Assembly (NCBI RefSeq): GCF_023509015.1
Contig: NZ_CP094975.1
Coordinates: 5,449,501 to 5,513,500 of the forward strand
Length of the DNA stretch: 64,000 nt
Reading direction: 5' to 3'
Source of the DNA: Pseudomonas abieticivorans
Lineage (GTDB): Bacteria > Pseudomonadota > Gammaproteobacteria > Pseudomonadales > Pseudomonadaceae
Part shown: one piece after another, positions 15,715 to 23,269 of the stretch
How the letters are laid out: the number at the start of each line of letters is the position of its first letter
Numbering within the stretch: position 1 is the first letter of the stretch
Notes under the pieces: generated by a model
Databases searched by the model: none
Told to the model about the DNA's origin: nothing
The model's input: only the letters and a program-made list of their open reading frames with translations
Translations under genes and position numbers: made by a program

Positions 15715-18540
15715 TTAAAAGCGGTAGCCGACTTCCAGCCAGAACTGGCGGCCGGTTTCATAGGTGGTACTGCCGCTGCTGCCGACGATGCCATTGACCT
15801 TGTCGGTGACGTTGGTCACGTCCACGGCCACGAATACCGCCTGCTCGGGGCCGGTGGGCACTTCCCAGTTCACACGCATGTCCCAGGTGGGGGCGCCGGC
15901 CACGCGGCTGGCTTCGTACACCTTGAGGGTTTCACCGTCGATGTCGACGGTGTCGCTGGTGCTGACGATCTGGTCGTACGGCCCGCGGTAGCGCAGGAAG
16001 TTACTCAGGGTCAGGTTCCATTGGGGGATTTCGGTGATGGCGGTCAGGCGCGCGGTCCAGGGGCGGTTGAAGTCCGCGGCCGGCAGCTCGCTGTATTTCA
16101 TGCGCTGGCCGTCGTAGATCACGTCGCTGTCGATGTATTCGTTGGCGGTGACGATGTCGTCGTAGGTGCCGTAGGCGTCCTTGGTGCGCGACCAGTCGAA
16201 GGCCAATTGCAGGCTGGTGCGCGTGCCCCGGAACTGGAAGTCCTGGATCGGGGTGATGCTCAGGCTGACGTTGTCGCTCTCGCTGTAACCGTTGTTGGTG
16301 TAAGTGTAGTAATTGGTGGTGTAGCCATCGGCGCTCGCCAGGCTTTGGGTACCGGCGCTGGCGCGCACGATCTTGTCCTTGCCGGTGCGGTGCACGTATT
16401 TGAGGCGAAAATCGGTGTCCAGCCAGCGTTGGTCCAGGCCCAGCATCAATTCGTCGTCGTAGGGGATGTCCAGGGTCGAGAACTTGTTGGTGTTCTTCTG
16501 CACGGTGGAGGTCCAGGCCCCGGTGTAGCTGCTGCGGGTCTGGGTGGTGTTCAGCTCGCCGCGACCGTCTGCCAGCCGATACTTGAACAGGTTGCGGCCG
16601 TAGTAGCGGTTGGCGCCAAACACCAGCACGGTGCTGCGGTCACCGAAAAAGTCGTAGTCGCCGGCAAAGCGCGGGGCGATGGTTTTTTTCTCCATGTAGT
16701 CGTCGCCCTCCAGCCGCACGCCGGGGCGTAGGCCCAGCCTGCCCAGTTGCAGGCTGTCTTGCAGGTAGTAGGCGTACTTGTTTTCATCGACGCTGATCTT
16801 GCCCGCGCCGTAGATCACCCGGGTGCTTGCCCATTGCCGGCTGGAGCCGTTGAGCAAGGGGCTGACCGAGCACAGGCTGTCGCCGGTGGCACAGGTGGTG
16901 CCGTTGTCGCGCCGAAAGCCGGACACCGAATTGACCGTGGTGGGCCGCTCCCATTCGGCGGCGGTGTGGGTCAGCTCCAGGCCGCTGACAAAGGTGTGTT
17001 CCAGGCCCCACAAGGTGACCGGCAACCAAGCCGACTTGAGCGAGTACGCCAGGCTTTTCTGGCTTTGCTCAAGGTCCCCGAAGCCACCGTCCACGCTACG
17101 AGCGGTGCTGCTGTCGGGGTTGCCCCAGTTCTTGGCCGGTGACCAGTACCAGAAGGTGACGTCATCGGCATCGGCGTCACGCGAACTGGTCAGTTGGGTG
17201 ACCGACAAGCTGTGGGTCCAGGTGGCCAGGTCGCCGCTCCAGGTGGCTTTGAGGTTGCCCTGGTAGCCGCCGTTCTGGGTGGTCCAGCCGGAGTTCAGGC
17301 GGTCTTCGACAAAGTAGCTGTTGTCTTCGGGTGCGTAGGTGAACGAGGTGTCCAGGGTCAACCGGTCATTGACGTTCCAGTAGGTTTTGATCAGGTAGTT
17401 GTCCAGGCGCCGGGTTTGGTCGCGGGTCTGTTTGCCGGTATCGCTCTGGTAGCCATCGGCGTAGGCGTTGAGCGGGATGGTGGAGCGCTTCTGGGAGAAG
17501 TTCAGGATCGCGCCGAAGTCTTCAGTGAGGTGGCCTTCCAGGGTGCCACGCACGGTCAGCTTGTCGAACTCTGGCTGGTACTGCTCGTTGGACGCGTTTG
17601 CGAAGTCGTCCTGGTCGGCTTCGCTGATGTGGTAGCGGGTCCATTCGGAGCGGGTCATGGCCGCAGAGATCTTGCCGTGCAGCGTCTGGGTGGGCTGGCG
17701 GGTGATGGCGTCGACCACGCCGCCGTTGAAGCCGCCGTATTCGGCTGGCACGTTGCTGTCGTACACCCGCACTTCCTTGAGCAGGTCGGCGTCCAGGGCG
17801 ATGCCGTGGGAGCGGCTGGGCGAGGAGTCGAACTGGCGCACCGCGTTGTAGTCGTGGGCGCCGGGGTCCAGGTCGTTGTTGATCGACACGCCGTCGATCA
17901 TGAAATTGTTCTGGTAGTACTTGGCGCCGTTGATGCTGATGTCGGCCGGGGCGATTTCGCCTGGGGTGTTGGAGCTTTGCGCGGTGTTGCTGAACTGCAC
18001 GCTGGGGTGCATTCGCAGCAAGGTGGTGATGTCGCCGTTGGCGCCCGGAAAGGCCTGGATGGCCTGCTGGCTGATCACGGTTTCGCCTTGGTAGCTGTTT
18101 TCCCGGGTATTGCCCAGCACCACCGTGTTGCCGATTTCCATCGGCCCATCGATATCGGCCTGGGCATCGGTGCGGCGGAAAATCAAGCTGGCGTACTGGT
18201 AATCCCAACTGACGCCGGTGCCTGTCAGCAGCCGGTCCAGTGCTCTTTGGTTGCTCAGGGTGCCGCTGACCGCAGTGGACGTGCGCCCGGCCAGCAGGGT
18301 GGCGTCGACGGTCACCTGCAGGCCACTTTGCTGGCCAAAACTGATCAGCGCTCCGGCCAGCGCCTGGGCCGGGATGTCAAAACCGTGGCTGCTTTGCAGC
18401 GCGCTGTCGATGAGGCGGGCAGGCTCGGCGGCGTACAGGGGCAGGGCGGCAAATGCAACGCACAGGCCCAGGGCCTTGAGGTTAACCCGCGCGCCGAAGT
18501 GCCTGCCCGTGCGGCCGGGCCGTGGAAGCTGCTTTGCCAT
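15715..18540 (-). CDS. TonB-dependent outer-membrane transducer with STN signalling domain, FusA/YddB-like
   Basis: 941-aa receptor. After a signal peptide, the region from about residue 45 to 125 reads as an STN (secretin/TonB short N-terminal) domain (FDIPAQALAGALISFGQQSG, VSGTLSNQRALDRLLTGTG). The plug (VVLGNTRENSYQGETVISQQ, INNDLDPGAHDYNAV) and the beta-barrel follow, ending in a C-terminal Phe (WLEVGYRF). An STN domain means it can signal to a FecR-type anti-sigma factor, and a fecIR pair lies just upstream. ATG 18540 with GGGGA upstream is preferred to GTG 18573. Neighbouring M16 protease and SbmA-like ABC genes point to import of a proteinaceous iron source. Confidence 0.85.
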   Translation of the reverse strand: MAKQLPRPGRTGRHFGARVNLKALGLCVAFAALPLYAAEPARLIDSALQSSHGFDIPAQALAGALISFGQQSGLQVTVDATLLAGRTSTAVSGTLSNQRALDRLLTGTGVSWDYQYASLIFRRTDAQADIDGPMEIGNTVVLGNTRENSYQGETVISQQAIQAFPGANGDITTLLRMHPSVQFSNTAQSSNTPGEIAPADISINGAKYYQNNFMIDGVSINNDLDPGAHDYNAVRQFDSSPSRSHGIALDADLLKEVRVYDSNVPAEYGGFNGGVVDAITRQPTQTLHGKISAAMTRSEWTRYHISEADQDDFANASNEQYQPEFDKLTVRGTLEGHLTEDFGAILNFSQKRSTIPLNAYADGYQSDTGKQTRDQTRRLDNYLIKTYWNVNDRLTLDTSFTYAPEDNSYFVEDRLNSGWTTQNGGYQGNLKATWSGDLATWTHSLSVTQLTSSRDADADDVTFWYWSPAKNWGNPDSSTARSVDGGFGDLEQSQKSLAYSLKSAWLPVTLWGLEHTFVSGLELTHTAAEWERPTTVNSVSGFRRDNGTTCATGDSLCSVSPLLNGSSRQWASTRVIYGAGKISVDENKYAYYLQDSLQLGRLGLRPGVRLEGDDYMEKKTIAPRFAGDYDFFGDRSTVLVFGANRYYGRNLFKYRLADGRGELNTTQTRSSYTGAWTSTVQKNTNKFSTLDIPYDDELMLGLDQRWLDTDFRLKYVHRTGKDKIVRASAGTQSLASADGYTTNYYTYTNNGYSESDNVSLSITPIQDFQFRGTRTSLQLAFDWSRTKDAYGTYDDIVTANEYIDSDVIYDGQRMKYSELPAADFNRPWTARLTAITEIPQWNLTLSNFLRYRGPYDQIVSTSDTVDIDGETLKVYEASRVAGAPTWDMRVNWEVPTGPEQAVFVAVDVTNVTDKVNGIVGSSGSTTYETGRQFWLEVGYRF

Positions 18541-18913
18541 GATCGTGTCCCCGAGTGAGCCATTGATGCTCACAATTCATTGAATGCGAATTGATCGCAG
18601 TTGATGTACGGGGCAATGACGGGGTAGCTCGGGGGATTTTCAGGAGAATATGAAAAAAAGTTCAGGAATGTTTGGGTGGGGGGGATTGAGTGAGGGTGTG
18701 TGGGCCTGTCTCAGGATTCAATCAAGGCCACCACCGGCCGCCCGCGCGGTGGACAGGCGTCGCCTGCAGTGCATTTAAAAAGCGTTCAACTTCAATCCCG
18801 CAGGCATTGGTGCGTTGCAACACATGTGGGAGCAAGCTTGCTTGCGAATAGTCCCAGGCGGCCGGTCTCAGCAACACTTAAAATCCTGAGCCAAGTCCCG
18901 CGCACGCTCGATT
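18541..18913. other. Intergenic region between fecR and the TonB-dependent transducer gene
   Basis: No gene is seen. On the minus strand this is the leader of the transducer gene and should carry the FecI-dependent promoter. It contains one copy of a second REP-like family (18825-18850) and a G-rich stretch at 18670-18700. I could not identify a specific -35/-10 pair with confidence. Confidence 0.5.
18825..18850 (+). repeat. REP-like element of the second family (tgtgggagcaagcttgcttg type)
   Basis: The sequence tgtgggagcaagcttgcttg followed by cgaata is internally palindromic. It recurs, inverted or slightly changed, at 28334-28358, 41397-41418 and 41468-41490. It differs from the gtaggagcggatt family found elsewhere in the window. 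Confidence 0.7.
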
Positions 18914-19958
18914 TCACCGCGAAACTACCCGCACATACCCCCAAAAAACCACCACCTTCCCCCCATGCGGTTGCAGTACCGCACGCAGGGCCGCGTCGGG
19001 CTGCTCCAGGTCATAAAGCCCGGTCACCCGCAAGTCCGCCAAGGCGTCGTCACGCAGCACCACCTTGCCCGGCAGGTAGCGCTCCAGTTGTCGCCACCAC
19101 ATCACCCACCCGGGCGTTGTTGGCGATCAATTGGTGTTGGCGCCAGGGCGCTATCTGGCTGACCGGCAACTGCCCCAGCACGACGTTGCGATCGGCCGGG
19201 TCATAGTTAAGTTGCTGGCCTGCAATCAGGCCCGGGCTTAGGACCTTGCCGTCGGCGCGTTGCTGCACGCGCACCGAGCCGTGGTCCACGGCCACGCTTT
19301 CGTTGCCTGGGCCCAGGTCCACGTTGAACGCAGTGCCGGTGACGGTCACGTCCAGGTCGGCGGCCAATACGTGGAAAGGCTTGCTGGCATCCGGTGCAAC
19401 CCGGAAGAAGGCCTGGCCCTTGAGCAGCTCAACGTTGCGGCGGTTGCCGCTGAACGTCACGACGATGGCGCTGTTGGCATCCAGGTGCACGCGGCTGCCG
19501 TCGGGCAGGTCGACGCTGCGTCGCTCGCTCAGGGTGGTTTGGTAATCGGCCTGGGCTTGCAACCACAGGTGCGGCGCCAAGGCCAACAGCAGGCAGGCCG
19601 CCAGCCCCGCAGCCCAGGCCGGCCAGCGGCGTTCGCGCCGCGCAGCCACTGGCAGTGCGGGGGGCAGGGGCCATTGTTCGGTGGTGCTGGCCGGCAATTG
19701 CCCGGTCAAGTGCCAGATACGCTCGGCCTTGCGATAGGCCGCCTGGTGTTCGGGGGCCGTTTGCAGCCAGTGCGCCAACGCGGCCTGCAACGTCGGGTCC
19801 GCAGGCGCTTGCTGCGCGCGCAGCAGCCAGTCCAGGGCGATGTCGTGCAGCGCTGTCGCAGGTTCGGCATCGGGCATGGCCACGCCGTCTCCAGTCGAGA
19901 AAGAGGGGCGCAAGGGTCGCACATTCGAGGGGGGCGGGCTATTGGCGTGTGGGTTCAT
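18914..19958 (-). pseudogene. fecR: FecR-type anti-sigma factor / signal transducer, frameshifted near the 3' end
   Basis: FecR-family regulator read in two frames. From ATG 19958 the first frame gives an N-terminal anti-sigma helix region (IALDWLLRAQQAPADPTLQA), one membrane segment (about residues 110-130), and the periplasmic FecR domain including GTAFNVDLG with the Gly-Thr dipeptide where such proteins self-cleave. At about 19094 the frame is lost. The C-terminal domain (RQLERYLPGKVVLRDDALAD, DLEQPDAALRAVLQPHGG), which contacts the transducer's signalling domain, continues in the next frame to 18914. One extra base (GTGGTGGCGACAA in place of GTGGTGCGACAA) explains it. Without a correction the first frame stops at 19050 (302 aa). 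Sequencing error or true mutation cannot be told apart here. Confidence 0.75.
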
Positions 19959-19962
19959 CGGT

Positions 19963-20508
19963 TCACTCCAGCCGGGCCAGGCAATGGCTCAACGCGTCAT
20001 GCACCAATAGGTGCGCCAGCCCCACGGACACGCCCAGTGTATTGGCAACCTGTTGCAACGTGTAGCCGCCCAGGCGGTGCATCTCAAAGGCAAGGCGCGT
20101 GCGCTGCGGCAGTTCGGCCAGGGCCTCGCTCAGGGCCAGCAACTCATCCTGGCCCGCCGCTTCGCGCTCAGGCGAGGCGGTGGCGGCGGGCAGTTGCGCC
20201 AACACCTCGTGGCTGTCGGGCTGGCGCCGCTCGGTGGCCAGGCGCCGGGTCAGGTCATAAGCCAGGTTGCGCACGATGCGGTACAGGTAGCCAACCGGGT
20301 TGCTGATAAACAGCGATTCCTCGATGCGCCCGCCAAAACGCAGCCAGGCCTCTTGTACCACGTCTTCGGCCCTGGCCCTGCAACCGAGGATATTGGCGGC
20401 ATAGTCGACCAGCGCGGTGCGATGGGCCAGGTACAGGGTCAGCTTGTCAGCACACGCATCCACAGATTGATTGACCACATGAAAGAGGGCGATAGCGCGG
20501 GGTGGCAA
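19963..20508 (-). CDS. fecI: FecI-type ECF sigma factor (iron-starvation sigma)
   Basis: 181-aa ECF sigma factor. Region 2 is readable in ALVDYAANILGCRARAEDVVQEAWLRF and region 4 in LPQRTRLAFEMHRLGGYTLQQVANTLGVSVGLAHLLVHDAL, both of FecI type. The start is uncertain: TTG 20508 opens the frame, while an in-frame GTG about ten codons later (before VNQSVDACADKLTLY) would better match usual FecI length. A Fur box lies 13 bp upstream, and fecR starts 4 bp after the stop. It probably directs transcription of the TonB transducer operon. Confidence 0.85.
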   Translation of the reverse strand: MPPRAIALFHVVNQSVDACADKLTLYLAHRTALVDYAANILGCRARAEDVVQEAWLRFGGRIEESLFISNPVGYLYRIVRNLAYDLTRRLATERRQPDSHEVLAQLPAATASPEREAAGQDELLALSEALAELPQRTRLAFEMHRLGGYTLQQVANTLGVSVGLAHLLVHDALSHCLARLE

Positions 20509-20520
20509 TCCTATAGTGAG

Positions 20521-20535
20521 TGATAAGCATTATCA
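20521..20535 (-). promoter_or_regulatory. Fur box upstream of fecI
   Basis: On the minus strand the site reads TGATAATGCTTATCA, a 7-1-7 inverted repeat that differs at one position from TGATAATnATTATCA. It lies 13 bp from the first possible fecI start, in the promoter position of an iron-repressed gene. Confidence 0.75.
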
Positions 20536-20551
20536 ATAGAGGCGGGGTGGT

Positions 20552-20575
20552 AAAAAACCCGGCCATGGGGCCGGG
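20552..20575 (-). terminator. Rho-independent terminator of the glycine-zipper gene
   Basis: The GC-rich hairpin CCCGGCC-ATGG-GGCCGGG (20558-20575) is followed on the minus strand by six T (20557-20552). It lies just after the stop of the upstream minus-strand gene and before the fecI promoter. Confidence 0.85.
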
Positions 20576-20583
20576 CTCGGGTG

Positions 20584-20916
20584 TCAGGGGCGCGGGCCAC
20601 CTTCGCCTTCAGGGCCGTGCATGGGCCGTCCTTGGTCTGGCCCGTGCGGGCCGCCGCCTTCGTGGCCACCGCCCTGGTACGCCTGGCCGCCTCGGTCGTG
20701 ATGGTGGCCGCCACCGTCGTGCTCCAACAGGTTGGACACCGCGATACCCAGCACGCCGCCTGCCACGCCACCGATCACCGCGCCCTGGGTACCGCCTACC
20801 TGGTTGCCGACGACAGCGCCAGTGGCGCCGCCGACTAGGGCACCCACCACATCATTGGCCATGGCCGAGGTGCTTGCCAAGGTCAGGGCCAAGGCCAGGC
20901 CGGTAAAGACTTTCAT
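20584..20916 (-). CDS. Secreted glycine-zipper protein with His/Gly-rich tail
   Basis: 110-aa protein: a signal peptide (cleavage after ...STSAMA), a glycine-zipper membrane-like segment (VVGALVGGATGAVVGNQVGG and AVIGGVAGGVLGIAV), and a tail rich in Gly, His and Pro (HDGGGHHHDRGG). Glycine-zipper proteins of this size associate with the envelope. The His-rich tail might bind metal, which is speculation. A strong terminator follows. Confidence 0.75.
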   Translation of the reverse strand: MKVFTGLALALTLASTSAMANDVVGALVGGATGAVVGNQVGGTQGAVIGGVAGGVLGIAVSNLLEHDGGGHHHDRGGQAYQGGGHEGGGPHGPDQGRPMHGPEGEGGPRP

Positions 20917-21024
20917 GGGGGCGACTCATCGAAAAAGAGGGGCGCAAATCCTCGAGTCTTCCGGGGCGCAAGGCAAGCGATTCCGGGTATCCACCTTGTG
21001 TGTTTGTGGATACATCGGCGCGGG

Positions 21025-21402
21025 TCACGCGGCCGAAGTTTTCACGTCCCTGAGCAGGCGTTTGATCGATTTGTTCACGTTGCGCCGGTTTACCTGTTCC
21101 AGGGTGAACCAGCGGCAATCGGCGATCTCGTTGAGCGGGCGCGCGGTTTGTTCGGGTGAAATAGGCGTTTCGAATACGTAATGCAGCGTTTCGTAGGCTT
21201 CAAGCGCGGCCAAGTAGTTGAGCCCGTCGACCTGCAGCCCGGTTTCTTCGATCAATTCACGCACGGCGGCCTGGGCCGGCCACTCGTTACCTTCGATTTT
21301 GCCGCCGGGCAGCGACCATCGGGATTTTGATTTGCGCACGAACAGTACCTTGTCGTCCATGCGGCAGATGACGGTGGCGCGTTCCTTGATGGCTTTTCCC
21401 AT
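21025..21402 (-). CDS. Nudix hydrolase
   Basis: 125-aa Nudix protein with the box G-x5-E-x7-REUxEExGU fully readable (GGKIEGNEW...RELIEETGL). It hydrolyses some nucleoside-diphosphate derivative; the substrate cannot be read from sequence. The DCRWFTLEQVN segment near the end is common in MutT-like members. The gene is monocistronic. Confidence 0.85.
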   Translation of the reverse strand: MGKAIKERATVICRMDDKVLFVRKSKSRWSLPGGKIEGNEWPAQAAVRELIEETGLQVDGLNYLAALEAYETLHYVFETPISPEQTARPLNEIADCRWFTLEQVNRRNVNKSIKRLLRDVKTSAA

Positions 21403-21596
21403 GGGTGTACCTGCTGCGTTTTACGCTTTGTCACAAAAGTGTAATAATTTAGAAGCAATAAAAAGGCCAAGCGTCACGGATAGCGCTGGTTTTTCATCGG
21501 ATTCAACCGATTATGAAATATGGCAATTGGCCATAAAGGAATCCGAGGCGCGTCCGATAACCCCAATCGACTACTTCAATCAAAGGGACTTGCCCC

Positions 21597-22292
21597 ATGC
21601 TGTTTCGTTCACTGCGAGGCGTTGCTGCCTTGGCCGGCCTGTGCGCCGTTTTGACCGGTTGCGCCAATACCACGCAAAAACCGATCGACCTCGACGCGCA
21701 ATTCTGGAGCGACAAAAGCCAGAGCATCGGCGTGGCCATGACCAACCTGCCAGAATCGCAACTGGCACTGGTGGGTAACCAGGGCCTGCTGGATTTGGCC
21801 ATCAACAAAGGCATCAACAGCAAGCTCAGCACCCAGGTCAGCACCTGGAAACTCAAGGACACCGCCACCATCCCCGACGAGATCGTCGCCAAGCTCAAGG
21901 CCAAGGGTTACACGGCCAAGCGTATTGACGAGATCATCGACGTGACCCAGTACAAGGAAATCAAGTTTCGCGAAGGCTTCTATCGCCGCGACCTGACGCC
22001 CTTGCAGGCGAAATACGGGGTCGATCGCCTGCTGCTTATTTCCTACACCGCCAGTGGCGCGTTCCGTAGTTATTACAGTGTAGTCCCCACCAGCGTGCCT
22101 ACTCCGCAAGTGGGCGGTGTGGGCGCCGTGGTCGACCTGCACGACAACCACCTGCTGTGGTGGAAACCGTTCGTCGTGGTGCAGCCAGCCCAGGGTGAGT
22201 GGGACCAACCCAACTACAGCAACCTTGCCAACGCCTACTACCAGGCCGTGGACAGCAGTCGCCAAATGGTGATCACGCCGTTCGCGCAATGA
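21597..22292 (+). CDS. Predicted lipoprotein of unknown function
   Basis: 231-aa protein with a lipoprotein signal (LCAVLTGC, lipid-modified Cys about 22) and a mature domain containing YGVDRLLLISYTASGAFRSYYS and LHDNHLLWWKPF. It is not recognised as a named family. Its stop overlaps the start of the next lipoprotein gene (ATGA), so the two are translationally coupled and probably work together in the envelope. Confidence 0.75.
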   Translation: MLFRSLRGVAALAGLCAVLTGCANTTQKPIDLDAQFWSDKSQSIGVAMTNLPESQLALVGNQGLLDLAINKGINSKLSTQVSTWKLKDTATIPDEIVAKLKAKGYTAKRIDEIIDVTQYKEIKFREGFYRRDLTPLQAKYGVDRLLLISYTASGAFRSYYSVVPTSVPTPQVGGVGAVVDLHDNHLLWWKPFVVVQPAQGEWDQPNYSNLANAYYQAVDSSRQMVITPFAQ

Positions 22293-23167
22293 AACGTGCC
22301 GGCCTGCTGCTGGCCATTGCACTGCTCGGCGCTTGCGCCGGGCAACCTGCGGTGGAACCGGGTTTCAACGACCCCGCTGCGTTGCCCTACGTCATGGCCC
22401 ATGGCGTGAGCATCGATGTCCAGGTGCCACGCGAAGGCTTCGTGGGCGCTGCCATGGTGATTGATGCCAAGACCGCCGCTGCCGCCAGCCAGACCAGCGA
22501 CTCGGTTGCCCGGGGTGGCGCCGGTGCCGGCCTGATCGGTTTGCTGGTGGTCAGCGCCATCAACAGCCGTATCGGGGCCGGTGCGCTGGAGCGTGATGCC
22601 CGGGAAAATGCCCAGAAAGATGCCCGGCCCATGGCCGACCTGCTCGCTAATGAAGCACTGGGCGAGCGCTTGCGTGCGCGTTACCGGCTGGCCAGCCAGA
22701 CGGCCGGCCTGGCCCAGGCGCAGGGCTCGGTCAGCGCGCGGTTGTTGATCGAGCCCCACCTGGTGCTCAGCGCCGACCGTGACAGCTTCGTGCTGATCAG
22801 TCGCGTGCAGGTGCAGGATATCGCCGGCTCCACCCTTTATCGGCGTCGCATCGCCGTGGTCGGCCAAACCTTGCGCAGTTGCGGCGCGCAATGCATCGAC
22901 GACGGGCGCCTGGAGCTGAACAAGGTCAATGACCAGTTGCAGCAGTGCATCGACGAAACCCTGCGCACCTTGCTGGCAGACCTGCAGGCCGGTGAAGGCG
23001 TGGTGGGCGAGGAGCAGACGGTGCGCTACGTGCTGGACGGCCACCGGGTGGTGGAGCGGGGCAGGCTGCTGCCCGGCACCGGGTTGTACCATCGTTACCG
23101 GGACCTGGACGGCGCGCTGAAGTCGGTGCCGGCGCCATTCGAGGGCATCGCAGCGGGCGGGCAGTAG
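22289..23167 (+). CDS. Second predicted lipoprotein, coupled to the first
   Basis: 292-aa protein with lipobox LLGAC (Cys about 16). A hydrophobic Gly/Ala-rich stretch (ARGGAGAGLIGLLVVSAI) could insert in a membrane. The start ATG 22289 overlaps the stop of the upstream gene. No family was recognised. The stop codon abuts a REP pair. Confidence 0.72.
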   Translation: MKRAGLLLAIALLGACAGQPAVEPGFNDPAALPYVMAHGVSIDVQVPREGFVGAAMVIDAKTAAAASQTSDSVARGGAGAGLIGLLVVSAINSRIGAGALERDARENAQKDARPMADLLANEALGERLRARYRLASQTAGLAQAQGSVSARLLIEPHLVLSADRDSFVLISRVQVQDIAGSTLYRRRIAVVGQTLRSCGAQCIDDGRLELNKVNDQLQQCIDETLRTLLADLQAGEGVVGEEQTVRYVLDGHRVVERGRLLPGTGLYHRYRDLDGALKSVPAPFEGIAAGGQ

Positions 23168-23245
23168 GCGTGGATTTATCCGCGAAACAGACGCCGGGGT
23201 GAAACAGGCAAACCCAGGTGTCATTTTCGCGGATAAAACCGCAGG
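23164..23245. repeat. REP inverted pair between convergent genes
   Basis: gtaggcgtggatttatccgc and the inverted ttcgcggataaaaccgcagg lie on either side of about 35 bp between the second lipoprotein gene and the convergent antiporter gene. The right copy is degenerate. Confidence 0.7.
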
Positions 23246-23269
23246 TCGTACCGCTGCTTCTCCAGTTGC

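Noticed and set aside
17194..18558. 454-codon plus-strand frame opposite the TonB receptor gene
   Set aside because: Repetitive Val/Gly/Ala composition typical of antisense frames; the minus strand encodes a recognisable receptor.
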